From NCBI GenBank assembly GCA_016782825.1, contig JADHXT010000033.1:1-15469 (forward strand): a DNA stretch of 15,469 bases, in the 5' to 3' direction. The notes beneath the pieces were generated by a model. It had not been told where the DNA came from. It saw only the letters and a list, made by a program, of their open reading frames with translations, and did not search any database. The stretch comes from Candidatus Brocadiia bacterium (GTDB lineage Bacteria; Planctomycetota; PUPC01; DSUN01). Shown here piece by piece: positions 1 through 7,349 of this stretch. Numbering within the stretch: position 1 is the stretch's first letter; every line of letters starts with the position of its first letter. A program made the translations under genes and the position numbers.

Positions 1-1
1 C

Positions 2-2968
2 GTGTATCTGCCTCGCTACCTCTTCACTCGGCCCGGCGTGGCTGCCTTCAAGCTCACCGGCCCGTGGACGGTGGTCCTCGCCGGCGAGCCCTCCGCCAAG
101 AGCTACGTGCAAAGCACGGCCGACAACAAGCCCGACTGGGCCAAGCCCGGCACATACGCCACCGCACCACCCATCGCCGCCGTCCGCTCCTTCGGCAAGG
201 GGCGGGTGTGCGTGCTCGCAGCGCCGAACATGCACGTGTTCGCCAACCTCGGCAACCCCCTGTGGCCTCACACGATGGAGACCGAAGGCGACGCCGAGAG
301 CGGCAAGCCAAGCCACGGCAACCGCCTGGTGGTCAACGCCCTCCGCTGGCTCGGCGAGCCCTCGCTGGCCATCGAGGGCACCGGCACCTACCGCGACGTG
401 GCGCCCAAGCCCGTGCAGTATCCCGCCACGGTGGACTGGGATCGCCACCAGTTCGCCCCCGTGGCGCCGGGCGTGAAGCCCGACCAGTATGGCGATGGCG
501 TGCCCATCGCATTCCCCGAGTCGGCTGTGGGCGTGAAGGGGCTCATCGGTGCCCACACCGCGCTCACCGACGGCAAGGGCACCGTGGCCGACTACGTGGT
601 CGCCGCCAGGAAGGCCGGCCTCCGCTTCATCGTGTTCACCGAGCCCCTGGAGCAGCTCACACCGGCTGAGCTTCAGCAACTGCACGCCGCCTGCGCCAAG
701 GCCAGCCAGGACCCGCAGTTCGTCGCCTGCCCCGGGGTGGAGTTCACCGACGTGCTCGGCAACCGTTGGGCCGCCTGGGGAGAGAAGGTGATCTACCCGC
801 CCGCCACCTTCGCCTACCGCGGTCGCGACTACACCCTCTGGGACGGCCAGCGCGTTTGGCTCACGGGCCACTACGAGCACCTCTGCGGCTTCCGCCCTAA
901 CGCGCTCATCGACTACCGCACCCTGGCCAAGGCCCCCGCCGACCGCACGAACATGTGGTGGTTCTTCCGCCTCTTCCCCTTCGCATACAACGGCACGACC
1001 CTCGTGGCCGACAACGTGGACCAGTGGCTCTTCGCCCTACGCGACTTGCGGTGGATGGACCTCGCGTCGTTCACCCGCGTCCGCTCGCCCGAGCAGGTGG
1101 CGCCGGCAGCCGCGACGTGCGTCACCGTGGTGCGCAACGTGGAGCAAGCCCGCAAGTGGCTCGACACCCGCTGCGCCTCCTACAACCACCCCGCACGCCC
1201 CTATGTCACCCAAGGCCCCCTGGTGCTCTTCTGGGAGGGGATGAACACCCAGATGGAGCAGCCGCTCCACATCACCCGCGGCATCCAGCGGGTGCGGCTG
1301 CGCTTCGACGTCGCCTCCGACGCCGGTATCCGCGAGGTGAAGGTTCATGACGCCAATTTCGGGGTCGTGCGCCGCTTCGTCGGCCAGGGCGCCCAGCGCG
1401 TGGCCCGCGACTTCGAGATGGTGCACGACAAGCAGCACTTCCTCACACTCGAAGTGGTCGACACCAAGGGCCGCCGAGCCATCTCCCGCTACATCCTTCT
1501 CTACTGCTACAAGAACGGCCTCTACCGCTGTGGCGACAACCTCAACACCCTCTCTTCCTCGGCCATCACCTGGCATCCCGAACGGGCCGAGATGCCCCTG
1601 GCCAAGCACCACGAGGATATCGCCCGGCTCTCCGTGGCCGGCTTCGACACGTCCAGCGGCGTGGCCCCCCAGCCCCGCATGTACTTCCACGACTTCATGT
1701 ACACCCAGGGCAAACCCGGCCGCACACCGACCCATGAAGCCGGTGCCGTGAACAAGATCCTCGACGTCCGCCTCACCTCACACGACCTCCAGATATTCTC
1801 CTTCCGCATGGACCACCGCATCGAACGCTGGGACAACGACAAGCGTCCCGGCCCCGCCTTCGCCTCCATCCCCAGGAACATCGGGCCTCTGGATGTGTTC
1901 GAGCGCACCCACACCTGCACCGTGCTTCGCAGCCGCCTCGACTACTTCACCACGTGGAACCACCGCCGCGTGTTCGAGGGCTCGCGGCACTACCGCGGCG
2001 GCCTCGTCTGGCACGACGGCGAGATCCGCGTGAAGAAGGACGTGACCCTCCGCGGCAGCGTACCCATCCCCTTGTTGTTCATGGACGGCCCCGGCGGCGC
2101 CCCCTACCGCCAGTTCGACCACCTGTTCGTCACCGACGCCGAGCGCGGCACTCTCGCCATCGCCCTGCGCCCCCAGGACAAAGTCCACAAGCTCCGAGGC
2201 CGCATCCAGCCCGGCGGCTACATCGCTGCCATGCCCACCGACGTGGGCTACTACGCCTTCTTCCCATCGTCCGACAGTGACTTCGCCTACGATTCGCAGG
2301 ACTGGGACAAGACGGTCGCCAAGTTTGGCCGCGTGTATGTGGGCCTCGGCCGCGACGGCCAGACACTCAAGGCCGGCACCGTGCTTCCCTATCGCTTCCT
2401 GCTCGCCACCCTGAACGACCGCCGCGTGTCCAACGAACTGCTCGAGGGAACTCGCCGTGCCTACAACCTCGACGGTGGTCGCTCGGGCTATCCCCTCACC
2501 GTGAAGCACGGCACGCTGTTGAACGCGCAGTTCTTCCTCACGCTCCAGGCGAAGAGCGGCGAGGTGGCGGTGGAGCTTGGCCCTCGCTCGATGATCTGCG
2601 ACCTGCCTATCCGCGTGCGGGGTGTGGAGGACAATGGCTGTGCGGCGGTCTATACCAGCCGCGGCAAGTTCTTCCGCTTCGTGGCCGTCGCCAACGGAGC
2701 GGCACAGTTCCAGCAGTCCATCGAACGGCCTGTCACGATGTGGGTCGGCAACGTGTTCGCCGCTCAGGACAAGCGGCTGCGGCTCACTCTCGTGCGGCTC
2801 GGGCAGGCGCCGGGCAAGAAGCCCTTCCTGGAGGTGCACAATCCCACCGACGCGCCGATCCGCACGGTCGTCTCCTCCCCGCCTCACGCCCCAGTCTTCG
2901 GCGGCTTCCGCCGCGAGGTGACGGTGCCGTCAGGCTCGAGCATCCGCCTCACCGCCCTCGCTCCGTAG
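2..2968 (+). CDS. Large protein of unknown function with decayed PHP-like domain (5' truncated)
   Basis: The frame is open from the window edge to TAG at 2966-2968 (988 codons visible), so the true start lies upstream. Residues ~55-120 (RSFGKGRVCVLAAPN and a later NALRWLGEPS) resemble the end of a glutamine-amidotransferase-like fold often found in large exported planctomycete proteins. Residues ~180-260 resemble a PHP phosphoesterase core: AHTALTDG at 184-191, FTEP at 212-215 and PGVEF at 244-248. Typical PHP motifs are HxH...SDG and TDH, so one His of the first pair and the His of the second motif are missing and catalysis is doubtful. The remaining ~600 residues look like beta-rich domains (for example around 425-500, SDAGIREVKVHDANFG). 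No transmembrane segment is evident in the visible part. It converges on the HEAT-repeat gene. The reading frame is certain; the function is unknown. Confidence 0.85.
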   Translation: MYLPRYLFTRPGVAAFKLTGPWTVVLAGEPSAKSYVQSTADNKPDWAKPGTYATAPPIAAVRSFGKGRVCVLAAPNMHVFANLGNPLWPHTMETEGDAESGKPSHGNRLVVNALRWLGEPSLAIEGTGTYRDVAPKPVQYPATVDWDRHQFAPVAPGVKPDQYGDGVPIAFPESAVGVKGLIGAHTALTDGKGTVADYVVAARKAGLRFIVFTEPLEQLTPAELQQLHAACAKASQDPQFVACPGVEFTDVLGNRWAAWGEKVIYPPATFAYRGRDYTLWDGQRVWLTGHYEHLCGFRPNALIDYRTLAKAPADRTNMWWFFRLFPFAYNGTTLVADNVDQWLFALRDLRWMDLASFTRVRSPEQVAPAAATCVTVVRNVEQARKWLDTRCASYNHPARPYVTQGPLVLFWEGMNTQMEQPLHITRGIQRVRLRFDVASDAGIREVKVHDANFGVVRRFVGQGAQRVARDFEMVHDKQHFLTLEVVDTKGRRAISRYILLYCYKNGLYRCGDNLNTLSSSAITWHPERAEMPLAKHHEDIARLSVAGFDTSSGVAPQPRMYFHDFMYTQGKPGRTPTHEAGAVNKILDVRLTSHDLQIFSFRMDHRIERWDNDKRPGPAFASIPRNIGPLDVFERTHTCTVLRSRLDYFTTWNHRRVFEGSRHYRGGLVWHDGEIRVKKDVTLRGSVPIPLLFMDGPGGAPYRQFDHLFVTDAERGTLAIALRPQDKVHKLRGRIQPGGYIAAMPTDVGYYAFFPSSDSDFAYDSQDWDKTVAKFGRVYVGLGRDGQTLKAGTVLPYRFLLATLNDRRVSNELLEGTRRAYNLDGGRSGYPLTVKHGTLLNAQFFLTLQAKSGEVAVELGPRSMICDLPIRVRGVEDNGCAAVYTSRGKFFRFVAVANGAAQFQQSIERPVTMWVGNVFAAQDKRLRLTLVRLGQAPGKKPFLEVHNPTDAPIRTVVSSPPHAPVFGGFRREVTVPSGSSIRLTALAP

Positions 2969-2993
2969 TCCCCCTCGACAGCGGTACAATGAA

Positions 2994-3028
2994 AACGGAC
3001 GCCCGGCCATTCAGGCAGAGCGTCCGTT
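2994..3028 (-). terminator. Hairpin terminator of the FHA-lysA-HEAT operon
   Basis: AACGGACGC (2994-3002) pairs perfectly with GCGTCCGTT (3020-3028), a 9-bp stem around a 17-nt interior that can itself form a small GCC/GGC stem. Read on the minus strand, the stem follows the HEAT gene stop (3054) by about 25 nt and runs into TTTTC, a short U tract. On the plus strand no T run follows, so it suits the minus transcript better. It may still protect the 3' end of the convergent plus-strand gene that stops at 2968. Confidence 0.6.
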
Positions 3029-3053
3029 CGCTGGGTCGGCTTGGGCGGGGGCC

Positions 3054-5501
3054 TTACTTGCCCGCGTCCTTGGGGTCAACGCCGTGGAGCTGGTCGACCA
3101 CCTTGAGCATGGTGGCGCTGGCGCCCCCGCGGAGGCCGTAGGCCAGTGCCGCCGCCTGGCGGTAAGCAAAGTCCGCATCGTGCGACGCAGCCGTGAGCAC
3201 GGCGTCGGCGTCCCCGCTGGCCATTCCGCGCGCCGAGCAGGCACCGATGGCGATCACGGCCGCCACGCGCAGGGGCTTGGAGCTCTTGGGGCTGCGATAG
3301 ACGTTGGCCAGCTCGGCGATCGCGCTCGGGTCGCCGATGTTGCGAATGGCGATGCACGCGGGGATACGCACCGAGTCGGGGTGCGTGGTGGCGACCACCG
3401 CGCGGCGGAGGGCGGTGAGTGCATCCTTGACGGCAAAGGTGGTGCGACCGGGGCGGATGGAGGCCAGGCTGGCCGCAGCGGCGGAGCTCATGGCCGTCGA
3501 TGGGGCCTCGCCCCGCGGTGCCGGGGCCTTGGCGAGCACGCGGTCGATGGCGGCCCGCACCACGTCCTTGCTCAGCGGACGCGGCACGAAGGTCACTTCC
3601 TCCTTGCCGAATGCCTTGCGGAGCTTCGGTGTGTTGGCCTCGTTGCAAAGCACGAGGACCGCCACCTTGGCCAGCGAAGGAATCTCGCGGAGGATGGCGA
3701 GCAGCTTCACGGGGTCGGCCCGCTGGAGTTCGCCGTTGAGGATGATGACGTCTTTCGGAGGCAGGCGACGGCCGAGTGAGATGGCGTCGCGTTCGGTACG
3801 AGCCAGCTCAGGGGAGACGCCGGCGTCGCGGAGGTAGCCGCGCATCTCGTCGATGGCCGTGTTGTCCTCGTCCACGAGAAGCGCCACGCGGACGGCCGTT
3901 TCGGTGACGGCCTCGGCGAGGTTGGCGATCACGGCGTCAGCGTCCTGCACGACGTGGGTGGGGGCGATGGCCACGAGGGCGTTGGCCGCGGCGTAGCGGA
4001 CGTGCTTGTTGGGATGGCCGAGGGCGGCGATAAGCGGCATGCCGTCCATCGGGATGCCGTAGCGGTTGGCGGCATCCTGCGGCGGGCCTTCCGGCACGCG
4101 GTCCTTGGCGCCGTACCAGGTCATGACGGCCTTGCGGGCCTTGGGCTCGCGCGCCTTGCCTCGGCCGCCCTTGTCGCGCTCTTCGCCGGGGAGGAGCTGG
4201 CGAGGCAGCGCGCTGCCGTCGCACACCGCCTGGAGGGTGTTGATACACGACACGGCCACGTCGGTCCTGCCGTCGCGAAGCGAGCGTGCGAGGGCCGCGA
4301 AGACGAACTTCTTGCCGGCGGCGTTGGCCACGAGGGGCGCCACCTTGAGGCGCTCGCACAGCGGCTTGGCCATCTCGGCGTCGGCCTTTTCCTTCTCGGA
4401 CAGCGCTTTGCCTTCCGCTGCCGAGAAGTAACCGTCGAGGAGGTTCTGCTGGGCGTAGAAGGCGCAGAGGAGCAGCGGAATGGCCGGCTCGAACTTCGGG
4501 TCGGCGAGGAGCGCGTTGCGGGCGGACTCTTCGGCCATGCGGGAGGCGTAGAGGCTGCGCGGCACGCTCTCGGAGGCCAGGGCATTCTTGGTGCTGTCCC
4601 ACCGCCAGACGAGATGCTCGTACAGGTGAGGCAGGACGATGCGCTGGTTTTCGTAGTAGTAGTCCTGCGCTAGGTCGAAGAAGGCGATGCAGGCCGGCTT
4701 GGTGAGGATGGCGGCGTCGCCGGCGGTCTTGGTGATGGCTTCCTTGGCGGCGGCGACGACCAGCGGGTGGCCGGTGGGGTCCTGCGCGAGCCACAGCAGA
4801 GCGGGCACGGCGCGCGCGTCGCCGATGGCCTCGAGCGCCTGGATGATGATCTGGCGGATCATGGGGTCGCCGTGCTTGAGGGCCTCGCACAGAGGCGGCA
4901 CGCCGCTGCTGCCGAGGCGGGAGAGCACGTACTCGGCATAGGCGCGGTGTTCGTTGTTGCTGTCGCGGATGAGGAAGGCCACGAGGTGGGGCACCGCGTA
5001 GTCGCCGGCGATGATGAGCTCTTCCATGGCGAAGGTGCGTTCGAGGAAGCCCTTGGTGAGGGCTTCGACGAGCTGCTCGATGCGCTTGGGGTCGCGGAGC
5101 TGTGCCAAGCGGCCTTTGTAGGCCATCTTCTGGAGGCGCTCGGCCTGTGCCTTGAGGTCGGCGTTGCCGCTATCGAGGGCGGCGTCGAGGAAGCGGGCCA
5201 CGGTGATGGCATAGAGGTCGGCGATGAGCTTGCTGTTGGGCTTGGCCACAATCCCCTTCTGGAGCTCGGCGGCGGCCTTTTCGTACTGGCGGGTGTCGAT
5301 GAAGGCCAGGGCCTTACGGAAATGGTCCTTGAGTGCGGCGGTGGTGGCGTCGTCTCCGGCAGCAGGGTCGAGGCTGGCGCTCTTGGGCGCCGCCGGGGTG
5401 GCGGGTGCGGCGGGTGGCGCCGTCTCTCCTGCAAACACACCCGCAGAAACGAGTAGGGAGAGCACGAGAGGGAGGGTCGCGCGGGTTGGAACAGTGGGCA
5501 T
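3054..5501 (-). CDS. Exported HEAT-repeat protein with inactive receiver-like domain
   Basis: The product is 815 aa. The ATG at 5501 is chosen because AAGGAGG lies 8 nt upstream and a signal peptide follows at once: hydrophobic residues 9-22, then VFA-GE giving a plausible cleavage near residue 24. After a Pro/Ala-rich linker (27-50), residues ~55-130 are TPR-like helices (RQYEKAAAELQKGI). HEAT-like repeats occupy ~165-260 (VPPLCEALKHGDPMIRQ, AVPALLWLAQDP) and ~480-535 (HPNKHVRYAAANALVAI). Residues ~538-657 have receiver-domain organisation: LLVDEDN at 541-547, DVIIL then Asn589, and FVPRP at 638-642. The phospho-acceptor Asp is Asn589, the Ser/Thr site is Cys619 or Leu618, and the conserved Lys is Arg641, so phosphorylation is unlikely. 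More HEAT-like repeats follow at ~685-800. It is the last gene of a probable operon, 29 bp after lysA. It probably acts as a periplasmic or envelope protein-interaction scaffold; the exact role is unknown. Confidence 0.85.
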   Translation of the reverse strand: MPTVPTRATLPLVLSLLVSAGVFAGETAPPAAPATPAAPKSASLDPAAGDDATTAALKDHFRKALAFIDTRQYEKAAAELQKGIVAKPNSKLIADLYAITVARFLDAALDSGNADLKAQAERLQKMAYKGRLAQLRDPKRIEQLVEALTKGFLERTFAMEELIIAGDYAVPHLVAFLIRDSNNEHRAYAEYVLSRLGSSGVPPLCEALKHGDPMIRQIIIQALEAIGDARAVPALLWLAQDPTGHPLVVAAAKEAITKTAGDAAILTKPACIAFFDLAQDYYYENQRIVLPHLYEHLVWRWDSTKNALASESVPRSLYASRMAEESARNALLADPKFEPAIPLLLCAFYAQQNLLDGYFSAAEGKALSEKEKADAEMAKPLCERLKVAPLVANAAGKKFVFAALARSLRDGRTDVAVSCINTLQAVCDGSALPRQLLPGEERDKGGRGKAREPKARKAVMTWYGAKDRVPEGPPQDAANRYGIPMDGMPLIAALGHPNKHVRYAAANALVAIAPTHVVQDADAVIANLAEAVTETAVRVALLVDEDNTAIDEMRGYLRDAGVSPELARTERDAISLGRRLPPKDVIILNGELQRADPVKLLAILREIPSLAKVAVLVLCNEANTPKLRKAFGKEEVTFVPRPLSKDVVRAAIDRVLAKAPAPRGEAPSTAMSSAAAASLASIRPGRTTFAVKDALTALRRAVVATTHPDSVRIPACIAIRNIGDPSAIAELANVYRSPKSSKPLRVAAVIAIGACSARGMASGDADAVLTAASHDADFAYRQAAALAYGLRGGASATMLKVVDQLHGVDPKDAGK

Positions 5502-5509
5502 GCCGTAGA

Positions 5510-5516
5510 CCTCCTT
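5510..5516 (-). promoter_or_regulatory. Ribosome binding site of the HEAT-repeat gene
   Basis: The plus-strand CCTCCTT reads AAGGAGG on the minus strand, the full anti-Shine-Dalgarno match, with 8 nt to the ATG at 5501. It fixes this start against the long open frame that continues upstream across the end of lysA. Confidence 0.85.
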
Positions 5517-5530
5517 GCAGGGGCTGATCG

Positions 5531-6784
5531 TCAGGGGAGTTCCTGCTGAATCAAGTCCTCGTAGCTTTCGCGCCGTCGCACGACGCGGTACGTGTCGCCA
5601 TCGACCAGGACTTCGGCGGCCCGTGTCCTGGCGTTGTAGTTGGAGCTCATGGCAAAGCCGTAGGCGCCGGCGCTGAAGACGGCGAGCAGGTCGCCCTGCT
5701 GCACGTCGGGCAGGTGGCGCCCCTTGGCCAGGAAGTCGCCGCTCTCGCACACGGGCCCGACGACGTCGGCGGGGCCGCAGCCATTTTCTTCGAAGGGCGC
5801 GTCGCTGAGGACGGGCCACACGGCGTGGTAGGCGTCGTAGAGCGACGGGCGGATCAGGTCGGTCATGGCGGCGTCGCAGACGATGAAACGGCGGCCGCCG
5901 GAGCGTTTGACGTGCACCACGCGGGTGAGCAGGATGCCGCTGTTGCCGGCGATGTAGCGGCCGGGTTCGAGGATGAGCTTCTTGCCTGCCTCGCGGATGA
6001 CGGGCACGAGCAGCTTGGCAAAGGCGCTGGGCGGCACGGCCTGGCCGGGCTGGTAGTCGATGCCGAAGCCGCCGCCGATGTTGATGTACTCGATCTCGCT
6101 GTTGGCCGGCGCGCACTGGTTGGCGAACTCGATGAGCTTGCCGAGCGATTCGGCGTGGGGCTTGGGGTCGGTCACCTGCGAGCCGATGTGGCCGTGGTAG
6201 CCGACGAGCCGCACGTGGGGATAGTCGGTGATGCGGGCCACGATGCCGGCCGCGGTCTCGAAGTCGATGCCAAACTTGTTTTCCTTCTTCCCCGTGGTGA
6301 TGTAGTGGTGGGTCTGGGGGTCCACATCGGGGTTGAGGCGGAGGGCCACGCGGGCCGTGGTGCCGAGGTCGGCGGCCACGCGGTTGATGGCCGCGAGTTC
6401 GGAGCTCGATTCGGCGTTGAACATGAGGATGCCGGCGTCGAGGGCTTCGCGGATCTCACGGTCGGTCTTCCCCACCCCGGCGAAGACCACGGTGGACGGG
6501 TCGGCGCCGATGTGGCGCACGCGGAAGAGCTCGCCGCCGGAGACGATGTCGAAGCCGGAGCCGAGGCCGCGCAGCAGCTCGAGCACGGCCAGGTTGCCGT
6601 TGGCTTTCACGGAGTAGCAGATGAGGGGATCGGCCTCGGCGAAGGCATCGGTCAGCGTGCGGTACTGCTGCTCGATCGCCGCCCGGCTGTAGACGTAGCA
6701 AGGCGTACCGACTTGGCTCGCCAACTCGGCAGCGGGGAGATCGTCACAGTTGAGGCATCCGCCTCGGTAGCTGAAAGCGTCCAT
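5531..6784 (-). CDS. lysA: Diaminopimelate decarboxylase
   Basis: The product is 417 aa. It decarboxylates meso-diaminopimelate to L-lysine with pyridoxal phosphate, the last step of the cytoplasmic lysine pathway; its substrate is also a peptidoglycan precursor. Family hallmarks are all visible: YSVKAN with the Schiff-base Lys60, HGHIGSQ (198-204), the phosphate-binding GGGFG (237-241), EPGR (273-276), the active-site Cys346 in CESGD (346-350), and GAYGF with Tyr375. Length is normal for the family. Two upstream ATGs (6796, 6838) are in frame. I chose 6784 because the product then starts MDAFSYRGG and enters the conserved N-terminus directly, and because 6838 would overlap the FHA gene. No strong Shine-Dalgarno sequence precedes any of the three starts. 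The gene lies 35 bp after the FHA gene and 29 bp before the HEAT gene, suggesting cotranscription. Confidence 0.95.
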   Translation of the reverse strand: MDAFSYRGGCLNCDDLPAAELASQVGTPCYVYSRAAIEQQYRTLTDAFAEADPLICYSVKANGNLAVLELLRGLGSGFDIVSGGELFRVRHIGADPSTVVFAGVGKTDREIREALDAGILMFNAESSSELAAINRVAADLGTTARVALRLNPDVDPQTHHYITTGKKENKFGIDFETAAGIVARITDYPHVRLVGYHGHIGSQVTDPKPHAESLGKLIEFANQCAPANSEIEYINIGGGFGIDYQPGQAVPPSAFAKLLVPVIREAGKKLILEPGRYIAGNSGILLTRVVHVKRSGGRRFIVCDAAMTDLIRPSLYDAYHAVWPVLSDAPFEENGCGPADVVGPVCESGDFLAKGRHLPDVQQGDLLAVFSAGAYGFAMSSNYNARTRAAEVLVDGDTYRVVRRRESYEDLIQQELP

Positions 6785-6819
6785 TGCAGTCCACATCGGG
6801 CAGGCGGCCGGGGGCCTGC

Positions 6820-7215
6820 CTAGTCTTCCGATCGCCATTCGAGGCGGAACGTCTCTTGGGTGCCCAGCAGGAGCTCGTGGCTCGTGTTCCGGAGGTCGGT
6901 GATCACGATGCGCTTCACTCGCTTCCCGTCCACGAACGTGCCATTCGAGCTGAGGTCTTCGACCTCGATGCTGTTTGCGTTGTAGTAGCTGATACGCACG
7001 TGCTTGCGGGAAACGGACTTGAAGTCCTTATGGCGGCTCTGTTCCTCCGCGTTGAGGGCTTCCCAGGATTTCAGCGTTTGCAGGGAGATATCGCAACTCC
7101 GGCTCCGACCCACGACCACCGTGCACCCGTAGTCGATCGGGTACTCGATGCCGCGGACGAAGCCGTCCGACCCGACCAGTACAGGACCTTGGGCCACCTG
7201 AGCCGTCTCCTGCAA
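6820..7215 (-). CDS. Small FHA-domain protein
   Basis: The product is up to 131 aa and is almost entirely a forkhead-associated domain, which binds phosphothreonine peptides. Visible are the GRS motif (36-38), SRKH (69-72) and NGTFVDG (91-97), with hydrophobic strands between them. The stretch between GRS and SRKH is about 30 residues with a charged insert (AEEQSRHKDFK), longer than in compact FHA domains. No signal peptide or membrane segment is seen, so it is probably cytoplasmic. The start is uncertain. TTG at 7215 has AGGGA upstream, while GTG at 7197 has AGGAG 9 nt upstream; no in-frame ATG precedes the domain. A partner kinase is not present in the window. It is the first gene of a tight run with lysA and the HEAT gene, though a shared function with lysine synthesis is not implied. 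Confidence 0.85.
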   Translation of the reverse strand: MQETAQVAQGPVLVGSDGFVRGIEYPIDYGCTVVVGRSRSCDISLQTLKSWEALNAEEQSRHKDFKSVSRKHVRISYYNANSIEVEDLSSNGTFVDGKRVKRIVITDLRNTSHELLLGTQETFRLEWRSED

Positions 7216-7234
7216 CAGCGTCCCTGCGTAAGTG

Positions 7235-7263
7235 TTGACACGGTATCAGATTGTGGCGACAAT
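7235..7263 (+). promoter_or_regulatory. Orphan plus-strand promoter candidate
   Basis: TTGACA (7235-7240), a 17-nt spacer and GACAAT (7258-7263) fit sigma-70 spacing, with a perfect -35 and 4/6 at -10. It sits in the 134-bp gap between two minus-strand genes and points into the 3' end of the zinc-ribbon gene. No plus-strand protein gene follows, so it would drive either a very short RNA or antisense transcription. Confidence 0.35.
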
Positions 7264-7296
7264 TGCAAGCGAAAACCGCCGCAGGGGCCTGATTTC

Positions 7297-7315
7297 CGCC
7301 CGCTGACGGGCGTTT
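7297..7315 (+). terminator. Hairpin with short T run in the 7216-7349 gap
   Basis: CGCCCG (7297-7302), loop CTGA, and CGGGCG (7307-7312) form a 6-bp GC stem followed on the plus strand by TTTCTG. On the minus strand it follows the zinc-ribbon gene stop (7350) by about 40 nt but is followed by GGAAAT. It could end that gene's transcript weakly, or end a short plus-strand RNA started near 7270. Confidence 0.35.
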
Positions 7316-7349
7316 CTGCCGCGCGTTGGCCTTGCCGGCAGCGCGCACA

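Noticed and set aside
1778..2887. A 369-codon open frame antisense to the first gene.
   Set aside because: It has low-complexity Gly/Ala/Val/Glu composition, no start signal and no recognisable domain; the plus-strand frame is continuous for 988 codons.
5714..6823. A 369-codon open frame antisense to lysA.
   Set aside because: The composition is Gly/Ala/Val/Asp-rich with no motif, and the opposite strand holds all lysA hallmarks.
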